DNA of 64,000 nucleotides from JAOPZW01 sp963851295 (GTDB lineage Bacteria; Actinomycetota; Thermoleophilia; Solirubrobacterales; Solirubrobacteraceae), in the NCBI GenBank assembly GCA_963851295.1, contig CAWKOS010000008.1, positions 310,001 through 374,000 of the forward strand, written 5' to 3'. Of the stretch, positions 54,907-63,662 are shown piece by piece (the first letter of the stretch is position 1; every line of letters begins with the position of its first letter). The notes below the pieces were generated by a model. It saw nothing but the letters and a program-made list of their open reading frames with translations. It did no database searches and had not been told where the DNA came from. The position numbers were made by a program, and so were the translations under genes.

Positions 54907-55464
54907 ATGCTGATCGGCATCGCCCTGCTGCTCTGCCTCGCGACCGTGCCCCTCGCGCGCGGGCGGGTATCCGCCCTCGCCGACGTCAGCTTCCGCGCTC
55001 CGGCGCTCGCCGTGGCCGCGATCGTCGCCCAGATCCTGATCATCTCGATCGTCCCCCAGGGCAACGGCTGGCTGCACCACACGGTGCACCTGGCGAGCTA
55101 CGCGCTCATCGCCGCCTTCCTCTGGGCCAACCGCGCGATCCCCTACCTGTGGCTGGCCGCCATCGGCGGCGGCCTGAACCTGCTGGCCATCACCGCCAAC
55201 GGCGGCGTGATGCCCGCCGACCCCGACGCGCTCGAGGCGGCGGGGATCCACCAGCAGGCCGGCGAGTTCCTGAACTCGACGGCGGTCGCCCATCCGCACC
55301 TGGCCTTCCTCGGCGACGTGTTCGCCGTGCCGGCCTCGTGGCCGGTGAGCAACGTCTACAGCGTGGGCGACGCGATCCTCGTCGTGGCCGCCCTGCTCTC
55401 GCTGCACTGCCTGTGCGGCTCGTGGCTGGCGCTCACGCGCTTCGCCGCGCCGCTTCCCCGCTAG
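54907..55464 (+). CDS. DUF5317-type membrane protein
   Basis: From the ATG at 54907 the product has 185 residues. Helices are LIGIALLLCLATVPLARGR, ALAVAAIVAQILIISIV, HLASYALIAAFLWANRA, LWLAAIGGGLNLLAITANGG and DAILVVAALLSLHCLC. The pattern NLLAITANGGVMPADPDALEAAG and AFLGDVFAVPASWPVSNVYSVGD is characteristic of DUF5317, an actinobacterial family of unknown role. The open frame extends upstream (an ATG lies at 54853) but the family begins close to MLIG. No ribosome-binding site is clear. Confidence 0.82.
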   Translation: MLIGIALLLCLATVPLARGRVSALADVSFRAPALAVAAIVAQILIISIVPQGNGWLHHTVHLASYALIAAFLWANRAIPYLWLAAIGGGLNLLAITANGGVMPADPDALEAAGIHQQAGEFLNSTAVAHPHLAFLGDVFAVPASWPVSNVYSVGDAILVVAALLSLHCLCGSWLALTRFAAPLPR

Positions 55465-55502
55465 ATCCGGGAACGCCCGCCGCCGCCGTCGCCGCCGGCG
55501 CG

Positions 55503-55508
55503 TAGAGT
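55503..55508 (+). promoter_or_regulatory. Putative -10 box of the DNA glycosylase gene
   Basis: TAGAGT is followed by 7 nt and the GTG at 55516; leaderless spacing. Confidence 0.5.
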
Positions 55509-55515
55509 CGCGGGG

Positions 55516-56382
55516 GTGGTCGAGGTCACCCACGAGGTCCGCCCGAAGTGGCCGCTGCGGCTGCCGCGCGCGGGCCGCGACGGCGTGATGCGGCGGCGCC
55601 GCGAAGGCGGCGGCCTCGAGCGCCTGCTGCACGTCGAGGGCGCCCCCGCGATCGTCCGGGTCGGCCAGCCCGCCCGCGACCGCGTGATCCTCGTGGCCGG
55701 CGCCGACAGCCCAGACGTCGCCGAGGAGGCGCTGGCGCGGATGCGCTTCGCGCTGGGCGTCGACGACGACCTGCGCCCGTTCTACGAGCGCTTCCGCTCT
55801 GACCCGCTGATCGGCCGCTCGGTGCGCGAGCGCCCGCACCTGCGGGTCATCCGCCGCCCCGATCCGTTCGAGGCGCTGGCCTGGGCGATCTGCGAGCAGT
55901 TGATCGAGGCCGAGCGTGCCGAGGCCATCGAGCGCCGGATCGTCGCGCGGCTCGGGCGCCGCTGCGCGACGACCGGCCTGCGGGACCTTCCGGCGGCCGC
56001 CACCCTGGCCGGCACCGCGCCGGCGCTGCTGCAGTCGATGGACCTGAGCGCCGGCCGCGCCATCGCCCTGCGCCACGCCGCCCGCGAGGTCGCCGCCGGC
56101 CGGGCCGACCTCACCGATCCCGACCACGAGCGCGCCTGGCGGCGCCTGCGCGCGATCCCCGGGATCGGGAGCTGGACGATCGAAATGCTGGCCCTCTACG
56201 GCCAGGGCCGCTACGACCAGCTGCCGGCCGGCGACCTCGGCTACCTGCGCATCGTCGGGCGCATCACCACGGGCAACCCGCGGGCGCGCGTGACCGAGGA
56301 GGAGGTGCGGGCCTTCTTCGCGCCGTACGAGGGCTGGGCCGGGCTGGCCGGGGCGCACCTGCTCGGCAAGGCCGTGTCGTAG
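55516..56382 (+). CDS. DNA-3-methyladenine glycosylase II-like (AlkA family)
   Basis: A 288-residue base-excision repair enzyme of the helix-hairpin-helix superfamily. The HhH motif and catalytic aspartate are seen in order: LRAIPGIGSWTIEMLALYG, then DQLPAGDLGYLRIVGR with the aspartate in AGDLG. Upstream, FEALAWAICEQLIEAERAEAIERRI is the helix that precedes the HhH in AlkA. The N-terminal ~90 residues form a small beta domain. It should remove alkylated purines from DNA. GTG start is set by the leaderless box. Confidence 0.88.
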   Translation: MVEVTHEVRPKWPLRLPRAGRDGVMRRRREGGGLERLLHVEGAPAIVRVGQPARDRVILVAGADSPDVAEEALARMRFALGVDDDLRPFYERFRSDPLIGRSVRERPHLRVIRRPDPFEALAWAICEQLIEAERAEAIERRIVARLGRRCATTGLRDLPAAATLAGTAPALLQSMDLSAGRAIALRHAAREVAAGRADLTDPDHERAWRRLRAIPGIGSWTIEMLALYGQGRYDQLPAGDLGYLRIVGRITTGNPRARVTEEEVRAFFAPYEGWAGLAGAHLLGKAVS

Positions 56383-56460
56383 CGCGCGGCGGACAGGGCG
56401 CGGTGGATGTCTGGATGTATGAGCATGGACTCGATCCTGGCGCCGCGACCCCGGCCCGGC

Positions 56461-56473
56461 GATCGATTCGCCC
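56461..56473. repeat. Left copy of a 13-bp inverted repeat around the ArsR-type gene
   Basis: GATCGATTCGCCC; the exact inverse lies at 57531-57543. The copy lies just beyond the 3' end of the regulator gene. Confidence 0.6.
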
Positions 56474-56485
56474 AACGTCAAATCG

Positions 56486-57478
56486 TCAGGCGCTCAGCGC
56501 GACGGGGACGTCGGCCAGCAGCCCCACGAGCGAGCGGCCGGTGTCGTTGAGCCCGTAGTAGACGCTGCGCCGCACGCGCTGGCGCTCGACCAGCCCGGCG
56601 CGCGCGAGGACGTCGAGATGCGCGGAGACGGTGCTCGGCGCGTAGCTCATGCGACGCGCCAGCTCGGTCGTGGTCGCCGGCCGCTCGAGCGCGCGCAGGA
56701 CCGCGGCGCGGCCGTGGCCGAGCAGCAGCTCCAGGCGCCCGTCCAGGCCCGCCTCCTCCGGCGCCCACAGCGCCGCGGTGCCGCGCGCCTGGTAGCCGAG
56801 GGCGACGGCGTTGTCGTCCTCGGCCTCGCCCATCAGCACGCCGCTGGCGAAGACGAGCGGGATGAGCACGAGAGGGCGCCCGTCGAGGCGCATCTCGCCC
56901 TCCTTGTCCTTGTCGAGCTCGATGACCGGCGCCCGCCAGTGGATGCTCGGGTGCAGCTCCTCGAGCACCGCCCCGGGACCGGAGAGGGCCAGCGAGCGGG
57001 CGCGGCCGAGCATCTCGCCCTCGAGGACCGCGCGCAGCCGGGGCCAGTCGGGGGCGAGCGCGCCCTGCCAATAGGCCCAGAGGGCGTCGGCGAGGCGGTC
57101 GACCATCTCGCGCGGGCGGGCGGTGAACGCGTCCCAGGGCGGCGGCGGGCCGTCGGGCCAGCAGGCCGCGATGTGCTCGCGCACGAGTGCGGGCTCCGTC
57201 GCCCTGACGGCCTCGATCTCCTCCTCGAGGCCGCGCAGGGGCGCCTTGGGGATCGGCGCCGCGAAGTCGGGGATCATGCGGCGCATCGAGGTGGCAAGGC
57301 CGAGGGGGCCGAGGTCGACGCCGCGCAGGGCGCTGCGGGTGCGCGCCACCCACGGAGCGAACTCGGCGGGCGGGCGCTCGTCGTGGAGGATGAGCAGCGA
57401 GGCGAAGACCTCCCACAGCGGGCTGATCGCCAGCCGCGTGCGGGTGAGGTCGTCGTCGGTCATCTCGATGCGCAGCAC
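56486..57478 (-). CDS. ArsR-type winged-helix regulator with DUF5937-like N-terminus
   Basis: A 330-residue protein. The C-terminal ~85 residues are an ArsR-type winged helix: GRAAVLRALERPATTTELARRMSYAPSTVSAHLDVLARAGLVERQRVRRSVYYGLN. The N-terminal ~240 residues (LAISPLWEVFASLLILHDERPPAEFAPWVA) fit the DUF5937 domain of unknown role found in actinobacterial regulators. GTG at 57478 has TACGGT 9 nt upstream. No metal-binding cysteines of classic ArsR are present, so the signal is something else. It is bracketed by 13-bp inverted repeats. Confidence 0.85.
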   Translation of the reverse strand: MLRIEMTDDDLTRTRLAISPLWEVFASLLILHDERPPAEFAPWVARTRSALRGVDLGPLGLATSMRRMIPDFAAPIPKAPLRGLEEEIEAVRATEPALVREHIAACWPDGPPPPWDAFTARPREMVDRLADALWAYWQGALAPDWPRLRAVLEGEMLGRARSLALSGPGAVLEELHPSIHWRAPVIELDKDKEGEMRLDGRPLVLIPLVFASGVLMGEAEDDNAVALGYQARGTAALWAPEEAGLDGRLELLLGHGRAAVLRALERPATTTELARRMSYAPSTVSAHLDVLARAGLVERQRVRRSVYYGLNDTGRSLVGLLADVPVALSA

Positions 57479-57530
57479 GCGCGCGGGACCGTAGCGCGGG
57501 GCCTGCGGCGCGCGCTACGGATTCGCCGGC

Positions 57531-57543
57531 GGGCGAATCGATC
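57531..57543. repeat. Right copy of the 13-bp inverted repeat, containing a smaller palindrome
   Basis: GGGCGAATCGATC, inverse of 56461-56473. It overlaps the palindrome GATTCGCC-N4-GGCGAATC (57520-57539) upstream of the ArsR-type start and reaches the stop codon of the thiY-like gene, so it is likely an operator. Confidence 0.55.
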
Positions 57544-58567
57544 AGCCGCTGGAGCCGTCGTCGGCGAGCCCCTGCCCGGGCAGGAACTCGTCGGTCAGCG
57601 CGCGCTGGGCGTTGGGCGGGCGGGTCAGGAGCCTGCTCTGGTACATCCAGTCGCCATAGGAGGCCCACTCCGCGGGCTCCATCCAGCCGAAGGGCTTGTC
57701 GGCGGCCGGGAAGAAGACCGGCAGGGTGGCCTTGACGCTCTCGAGCTGCAGATCGGCTTTGAGGTCGGGGTTGGCCTGCAGCAGCGGCTTGACCCCGGCC
57801 TGCGGATCGGCGCGCAGCGCGACGTGGCCCTGCCCGAGCGCGCGCATGAAGCGGCGCACCTTCTCGCCGCCCTCCGCGAGGTCCTGCTGGCGGGCGACGA
57901 TCACGAGCTCGTCGTAGGTCGGCACGCCGACGTTCTCCATGCGGATGATCTTCGGGTGCTGCTTCTCGAGGCGCAGCTGCACGCCCTCGTAGTTCCAGAA
58001 GGCCCCGAGCGTCGCGTCGACCTTCTTGGTCTTCATCGCGGGCACGAGGTTGAAGCCGACGTTGACCTCCTTGACCGACGAGGGATCGACGCTCGCCCGG
58101 TCGAGGATCGCCTTGAGGTAGGCCGTCTGGTACGGGATCCCGGCGGTGCCGACGGTCTTCCCCTTCAGCTGCGCCGGGTCGTCGATCGCGTGCTTGCCGA
58201 TCGACATGATCGAGGTCAGCGGCTTCTGCACCAGCGCGCCGACGGCCACGAGCTTGAGGCCCTTGTCGCGCGCGAGCAGGAGCTCGGGCTCGTAGGAGAT
58301 CGCGAGGTCGACCTTGCCCGCGGCGAGCAGCTTCAGCGGCGCCGCAGGGTCGCTGGGGGTCTGGACCTCGACGTCGAGGCCGGCGCGGCTGAAGTCGCCT
58401 TCGGCCTTGGCGGCGTAGATCCCCGCGTGGTCGGCGTTGGGGAAGTAGTCGAGCATCAGCCGCAGGCGCTGCTGGGGCGGCGCGCCCGTGGGCTCGTTGC
58501 GCTCGCCGCAGGCGGCGAGCAGCACGGCGCAGAGGGCGAGCGCGGCGAGCGCGAGGCGACGAGTCAA
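57542..58567 (-). CDS. thiY: ABC transporter substrate-binding lipoprotein (thiamine-precursor type)
   Basis: A 341-residue lipoprotein: signal with lipobox (ALCAVLLAAC) and the NMT1/THI5-like fold (LRLMLDYFPNADHAGIYAAKAEGDF, VDLAISYEPELLLARDKGLKLVAVGALVQKPL, GTAGIPYQTAYLKAIL, ENVGVPTYDELVIVA). The YFPNADHAGIY motif is typical of ThiY, which binds the pyrimidine precursor N-formyl-4-amino-5-aminomethyl-2-methylpyrimidine. The start is TTG at 58567, with GGAAGGA upstream; TTGA overlaps the permease stop. The TPP riboswitch in front of thiZ supports this role. Confidence 0.92.
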   Translation of the reverse strand: MTRRLALAALALCAVLLAACGERNEPTGAPPQQRLRLMLDYFPNADHAGIYAAKAEGDFSRAGLDVEVQTPSDPAAPLKLLAAGKVDLAISYEPELLLARDKGLKLVAVGALVQKPLTSIMSIGKHAIDDPAQLKGKTVGTAGIPYQTAYLKAILDRASVDPSSVKEVNVGFNLVPAMKTKKVDATLGAFWNYEGVQLRLEKQHPKIIRMENVGVPTYDELVIVARQQDLAEGGEKVRRFMRALGQGHVALRADPQAGVKPLLQANPDLKADLQLESVKATLPVFFPAADKPFGWMEPAEWASYGDWMYQSRLLTRPPNAQRALTDEFLPGQGLADDGSSG

Positions 58568-59307
58568 GGTCGGGATCCTTCCGATCGGCGGGTCCAGGGC
58601 ACGAGCCGGCGCTCGGCCAGCGCCAGGGCGGAGAAGAGGAGCACGGCGAAGGCCGCGAGCAGGACGACCGCCGCGTAGGCGCGCGCGGTCTCGAGCTGGG
58701 GGATCGACTGCAGCATGAGGTGGCCGAGGCCGTCGCTGGACCCCGCGTACTCGGCGAAGACGGCGCCGATGACGGCGATGGCGACCGAGATCTTGGCGCC
58801 GCTGAGGGCCGCGGGCAGCGCGGCGGGCGCCTCGGCCCAGCGGAAGGCCTGCCAGCGCGATGCGTCGAGGGTGCGCATGAGCTTGAGCTGGTCGGGGTCG
58901 ACCGAGCGCAGGGCGTCGAGGGTCGTGACGACGACGGGGAAGAAGCAGACGAGGGCGATGATCGCGAGCTTGGGGACGATCCCGAAGCCGAACCAGACCA
59001 CCAGCAGCGGCGCGATGATCACGATCGGCACGGCCTGGGAGGCGACGAGCAGCGGATAGATGCTGCGCCGCAGCGTGCCCGAGAAGTGCAGCGCGACGGC
59101 GAGCGCGAAGCCGAGCACGAGCGCGAGCAGGATCCCGAGCCCGACCTCCTGGGCGGTGACGAGCAGGTTCGACCACAGCAGCGAGCGGTCGTCCCACAGC
59201 GCGGTCGCAATCTCGCTCGGCGCGGGGAGGATGAAGTCGTCGACGCCGCCGAGGTCGGCGTAGAGCTCCCAGCCGCCGAGCAGCACGGCGATGACGAGCA
59301 GCGCCAT
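58564..59307 (-). CDS. thiX: ABC transporter permease (thiamine-precursor type)
   Basis: A 247-residue permease with about six helices. The cytoplasmic loop LRSVDPDQLKLMRTLDASRWQAFRWAEAPAALPAALSGAKISVAIAVIGA is the conserved EAA region that contacts the ATPase; before it, ILLALVLGFALAVALHFS and PIVIIAPLLVVWFGFG are usual for this subfamily. Starts at ATG 59307 sharing a base with the ATPase stop (TGATG) and ends in a 4-nt overlap with thiY. The three genes form one operon under the riboswitch. Confidence 0.92.
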   Translation of the reverse strand: MALLVIAVLLGGWELYADLGGVDDFILPAPSEIATALWDDRSLLWSNLLVTAQEVGLGILLALVLGFALAVALHFSGTLRRSIYPLLVASQAVPIVIIAPLLVVWFGFGIVPKLAIIALVCFFPVVVTTLDALRSVDPDQLKLMRTLDASRWQAFRWAEAPAALPAALSGAKISVAIAVIGAVFAEYAGSSDGLGHLMLQSIPQLETARAYAAVVLLAAFAVLLFSALALAERRLVPWTRRSEGSRP

Positions 59308-60062
59308 CACGGCGCCAGCGCCTCCATCGCCCGCTCGCGGACGGCGACGACGTCGGCCTCGCCGCGGGGCCGCGGCCGGTCGACCGCGATCTCCGCCACG
59401 ACGCGGCCCGGCCGCGGCGAGAGCACGACCACGCGGTCGCCCAGGCGCGCCGCCTCCTCGACGTCGTGGGTCACGAGGACGACGGTGCGCGGCTCGCGCG
59501 CGAGCGCCTGCGCCAGCCAGTCCTGCATCTCGCGGCGGGTGAGCGCGTCGAGCGAGGCGAAGGGCTCGTCGAGGCACAGGACGGGCTTGCCCGAGAGCAG
59601 CGTGCGCAGGAAGGCGACGCGCTGGCGCATGCCGCCCGAGAGCTCGTGCGGGCGGGCGCGCTCGAAGCCCTCGAGGCCGAAGGCGGCGAAGAGCGGGTGG
59701 GCGCGCTCGCGCGCCTCGTCGCGCGAGGCCCCGGCGAGACGCGCGGCGAGGGCGGCGTTGTCGATGGCGCGCAGCCACGGCAGCAGGCCGTCGCGCTGGG
59801 GCATGAGCACGGCGGGGGCGGCCTCGACGGTGCCGGCGTCGGGCGCCTGAAGGCCGCAGACGAGCTCGAGCAGCGTCGTCTTGCCGCAGCCGCTGGGGCC
59901 GACCACGGCGACGAGCTCGTCCGCGCCGACGCGCAGATCGAGGCCCTCGAGCGCGCGGACGGCGCCGAACGCGCGGGCGACGCCCGCGAGCCGTACCTCG
60001 CCTCTGGGTCCCCCCTCAACGTTTCGAGGCTCCTGCGCGGGAGCCTCGAGCCTCGTCGCCAT
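59307..60062 (-). CDS. thiZ: ABC transporter ATP-binding protein (thiamine-precursor type)
   Basis: A 251-residue ATPase with Walker A VGPSGCGKTTLLELVCGL, signature HELSGGMRQRVAFLRTLL, Walker B KPVLCLDEPFASLDALT and H-loop VVLVTHDVEEA. The ATG at 60062 is chosen, not the one at 60080, since the latter lies within the TAATGCC segment of the TPP riboswitch and the GGAGGG box 4 nt before 60062 is the riboswitch's own Shine-Dalgarno. First gene of the thiZ-thiX-thiY operon. Confidence 0.93.
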   Translation of the reverse strand: MATRLEAPAQEPRNVEGGPRGEVRLAGVARAFGAVRALEGLDLRVGADELVAVVGPSGCGKTTLLELVCGLQAPDAGTVEAAPAVLMPQRDGLLPWLRAIDNAALAARLAGASRDEARERAHPLFAAFGLEGFERARPHELSGGMRQRVAFLRTLLSGKPVLCLDEPFASLDALTRREMQDWLAQALAREPRTVVLVTHDVEEAARLGDRVVVLSPRPGRVVAEIAVDRPRPRGEADVVAVRERAMEALAP

Positions 60063-60065
60063 CGC

Positions 60066-60156
60066 TCCCTCCGCGGGCATTACCCCACAGGTTCGAAGGG
60101 TCAGCGCCGGGATCCGTGGGCGCTATCTCAGCCGGCCTCCGCCAGCCCCCCTGTTG
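60066..60156 (-). promoter_or_regulatory. TPP riboswitch (THI element)
   Basis: On the minus strand the conserved parts appear in order: GGCTGAGA, ACCCTTCGAACCTG, then GGGTAATGCCCGCGGAGGGA, exactly the consensus of the thiamine-pyrophosphate aptamer. The end contains the Shine-Dalgarno of thiZ, so TPP binding would block translation. The operon is therefore repressed when thiamine is plentiful. Confidence 0.96.
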
Positions 60157-60173
60157 TCGATCTGCGCCTGATG

Positions 60174-60341
60174 CTAGCGCGCGGGGTCCTTCTCGGGCGT
60201 CGCCGGGGGCCGCAGCGGCTCGCCCTCGTCGGTGGCCACGGGCGCCGGCGGCAGCAGCTCGCCGGTCTCGGGGTCGCGCTCGGGCGGGCCTTCGCCGGTG
60301 ATCTCGGTGACGCGGACTGGAAGCGTGTACTCGTGCGTCAT
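60174..60341 (-). CDS. Small 55-residue protein upstream of the TPP riboswitch, unknown
   Basis: ATG at 60341, stop TAG at 60174-60176. The product is 55 residues, polar and proline-rich: MTHEYTLPVRVTEITGEGPP at the start, then acidic with ELLPPAPVATDEGEPLRPP and ending EKDPAR. Codons have high GC at the third position. TAGCGC lies 7 nt before the ATG. It ends 17 bp before the riboswitch, so the thi operon promoter must lie inside it or it is the first gene of the transcript. No family is recognised. Confidence 0.5.
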   Translation of the reverse strand: MTHEYTLPVRVTEITGEGPPERDPETGELLPPAPVATDEGEPLRPPATPEKDPAR

Positions 60342-60395
60342 GTTTAACGCGCTACCCGGTGGGCACTGAGCTATTCACGGGGTACCAACTCGCCC

Positions 60396-60689
60396 GTGCG
60401 AGCGGTCGATCTGCACCATCAGCTGCACGCCCTGCTCGAGGAGCGGGGCGTGGCGCTGCGCGAGGCCGACTACAGGATGGTCGGCGCCGGGTCCGACGCG
60501 CGGGCGGCCTGGGAGGCGTTTGCGGCCCTCGCCCGCGCCGCCCCGGACGAGCCGTTCGTCGACGCCTTCGGCACGACCTGCCGGCTCGAGGCCGACGACG
60601 GCGACACGCTGCTCTACGACGCCGGGCGGGAGCTGACCTTCCGGCGCCTGTTCACCTTCACCGACGCCGACGGCGAGTACCGGTTATGA
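60396..60689 (+). CDS. Unknown 97-residue protein
   Basis: A 97-residue protein, divergent from the 55-residue ORF. It has a helical first half (VDLHHQLHALLEERGVALREADYRMVGAG; AAWEAFAALARAAPDEPFVDAFG) and a beta-rich second (TTCRLEADDGDTLLYDAGRELTFRRLFTFTDADGEY). GTG at 60396; TACCAA lies 7 nt before. The stop overlaps the ATG of a 38-residue ORF (ATGA), suggesting that the two are translated together. I do not recognise the family. Confidence 0.6.
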   Translation: MRAVDLHHQLHALLEERGVALREADYRMVGAGSDARAAWEAFAALARAAPDEPFVDAFGTTCRLEADDGDTLLYDAGRELTFRRLFTFTDADGEYRL

Positions 60690-60802
60690 ACGAGCTCGAG
60701 CTCGTCGTCGAGCTCGCGCCCGACGACGGGCCGCGCGCGCCCGGCGCCCTCGGCGGCGCCCGCACGGCGGCGGCCTTCAGCTTCGGTCAGTGGGACATGT
60801 GA
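60686..60802 (+). CDS. Tiny 38-residue ORF coupled to the previous gene
   Basis: The ATG at 60686 lies in the previous stop (ATGA) and the ORF ends at TGA 60800-60802. The product begins MNELELVVELAPDDGP and ends AAFSFGQWDM, Ala/Gly-rich between. The overlap, the strong codon bias and the fit in the gap before the VWA gene support it, but there is no homology evidence. It may be a real small gene or part of a longer gene. Confidence 0.4.
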   Translation: MNELELVVELAPDDGPRAPGALGGARTAAAFSFGQWDM

Positions 60803-60803
60803 G

Positions 60804-62208
60804 CTAGGCGCGCCCGACGGGACGCGTCAGCGCCTTGACGAAGTCCTCGAGCTGGCCCGTCGTCCAGCACTCGAAGGCCTCGCAGTAGCGCTCGTAGGCC
60901 GCGATCACGGAGTCGCCGTAGTTCCAGTACAGGCGCGGCTCGGGGTTCAGCCAGAAGGTGCGCCCCGCCTTCTCGGCGACCTGGGCGAAGACGTCGGCGC
61001 GCGGGTCGCGGCCGTTGGTGCGCGCGTCGCCGAGGACGATGACGGTCGCGCGCGGGTGCAGGTCGTCCTCGACGAGCGTGGCGAACTCGCTCCACACGCG
61101 TCCGTAGTCGGTGTAGCCCGAGACGTCGGCGACGCCGGCGTCGCGGCCGATCGCCTCGCTGACGGCCTTGAAGTTGCGCTCGCGCTCGAAGACGTCGGTC
61201 ACCTCGCTGATGCGCTCGATGAAGACGAACGAGCGCATCTTGCGAAACGAGTCGTGCAGCGCGTGCAGGACGCTGAGGAAGAAGACGCTGGCGCTGGTGA
61301 CGCTGGTGGAGACGTCGCAGAGCACGTAGATCTCGGGCCGGCGCGGGCGGATCGGCTTGTAGCGCAGGACGACGGGGACGCCGCCGGTCTCCAGCGAGGC
61401 GCGCATCGTCTTGCGCACGTCGACCTGCGCGTGGCGCTTGTGTCCGCGCAGCTCGTGGCCCTGGGTCTTCAGGCGGCGCTTGAGCTGGGCGACGACGCGG
61501 TGCACGGCCGCGAGGTCCTGCAGCGGCCCGCTGGGCAGCGCGCGGTCGAGCTCGTTGAGCGGGCGGGCGGGCGGCAGTGCCGCCGTGCGCTCGATCTGGC
61601 GGCGCTCGAGCTCCTGTCTGAGCAGGGCCTCGAAGCGGCGGATGGCGTCGCGCGGCAGGCCTTCGGCGCGCGGGTCGTCGGGCGGCAGGTCGGGCTGGGG
61701 CTCGGCGCGCAGGCCGAGCGCGCGGCGGATGCGCTGGACGTCGACGCCGATGACGCCCGAGCCCTCGCCCTGGCGCCCGAAGGCGGCGATGGCGAGCCGC
61801 GCTAGGTCGCGCATGAGCGCCTCCTGGCCGTCGCGCAGGGCCTGGGCGATCTGCTGGCGCAGGGTCTCGAGGTTGAGCTCGGCGCCCGCGGCGTCCATCC
61901 CGCCGCCCTCGGTCACGCCCTCGCGCACGGCCGCCATCTCGGCCGCGCGGAAGAAGAAGCGGTCGAAGACGAGGTCGAAGATCCGCCGGTCCTCCTGGGA
62001 CTTGGCGAGCGTCGCGGCGAGGCTCTCCTTGAAGTCCACGGGCTCCGACCACGGCACCTCGCGCAGGACCGAGAAGGCGTCGAGCAGCTCGCTGGTGCCG
62101 ACGGCGACGCCCTCGCCGCGCAGCTCCTCCCCGAGCTCGAGGATGCGCGCGCTGAGGCCCGGCGGCGCCTTGTCGGGGTCGCCGCCGCCGTAGAGCGCCG
62201 CGCGGCGG

Positions 62209-62228
<20 letters not shown>
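60804..62228 (-). CDS. VWA-domain (CoxE-like) protein
   Basis: A 474-residue protein with a helical N-terminal region (RILELGEELRGEGVAVGTSELLDAFSVL is typical for CoxE-like proteins), a basic middle (RRLKTQGHELRGHKRHAQVDVRKTM) and a VWA fold at about residues 280-460 with a complete MIDAS: CDVSTSVTS, GYTDYG and VLGDARTN. The partner AAA+ ATPase lies directly upstream, overlapping by 20 bp. The pair is of the MoxR-VWA chaperone type that matures metalloenzymes; the client is not in this window. Confidence 0.88.
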
Positions 62229-63096
<868 letters not shown>

Positions 63097-63109
63097 GAAC
63101 GGCGAATGA

Positions 63110-63115
63110 TAGGAA
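63110..63115 (+). promoter_or_regulatory. Putative -10 box of the gene at 63123
   Basis: TAGGAA, followed by 7 nt and GTG at 63123; weaker last base than the others in the series. Confidence 0.4.
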
Positions 63116-63122
63116 GCCCCCA

Positions 63123-63341
63123 GTGTTTGGCCTCGCGCCACCCGGGTTCTTCTATGACCCGCACCCGCCGTTCGGCAGCGATCCGCGCCCCTACGTGGCG
63201 ATGATGATCGCCGGCTTCGCGATCGGCGTCTTCGGCTCCATCGTGCGCGCACGCTCGCTCGTGGCGCTCGGGATCGGCCTCGTCTTCCTCGCGACGTTCC
63301 TGCTGCCGCTGGCGGCGAACGTGATCAAGTCGGGGTCGTGA
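63123..63341 (+). CDS. Small two-helix membrane protein
   Basis: A 72-residue protein: a short loop MFGLAPPGFFYDPHPPFGSDPRPYVA and two hydrophobic helices (MMIAGFAIGVFGSIV; SLVALGIGLVFLATFLLPLAANVI) separated by RAR. GTG start at the leaderless spacing. No family recognised. It is divergent from the MoxR gene, with 26 bp between starts, and ends before a noncoding foldback repeat. Confidence 0.65.
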   Translation: MFGLAPPGFFYDPHPPFGSDPRPYVAMMIAGFAIGVFGSIVRARSLVALGIGLVFLATFLLPLAANVIKSGS

Positions 63342-63384
63342 GGCCGCCGTCCGCCGGCGCGTGCGGCGCGGCGCGGCGCAAACC

Positions 63385-63579
63385 GCATCATCGAGGGAGA
63401 GGAGTCAGCGGTCGGCGCAGCGTGAGCGGGGGTCCGCGAGCGCCGCGGAGGGCCGAACGTCGGTCTTCCCACGTCCAGACGGGGTAGGACCGACGTTCGG
63501 CGCTGCCAGGAGCGGCGACGCGCCAGGGAACCCGCTCGCGCCGGGCTCACCGCTCGCTCCCGCTCCCTCGATGCCTGGC
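63385..63579. repeat. Foldback element before the dehydratase gene
   Basis: The 321-bp gap 63342-63662 has no credible gene. It holds imperfect outer arms (about 63385-63435 and 63526-63579, sharing GCATC...GAGGGAG) around a palindrome at 63452-63501 (14-bp outer stem GCCGAACGTCGGTC). The outer core GCATCATCGAGGGAGAGG matches the 4297-4652 element, and the inner palindrome matches that at 22931-22974. Confidence 0.65.
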
Positions 63580-63662
63580 CGCGAACCCTCGCGAGCCACG
63601 CGCGGACGAAGCCGCGATACGCTCGCCGATGTACGGGGGCCTTACATCGCGGGAGGGTGATC

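Noticed and set aside
60063..60080. ATG at 60080 as the start of the thi operon ATPase
   Set aside because: This ATG is part of the TAATGCC segment of the TPP riboswitch; the riboswitch ends with the ribosome-binding site for ATG 60062.
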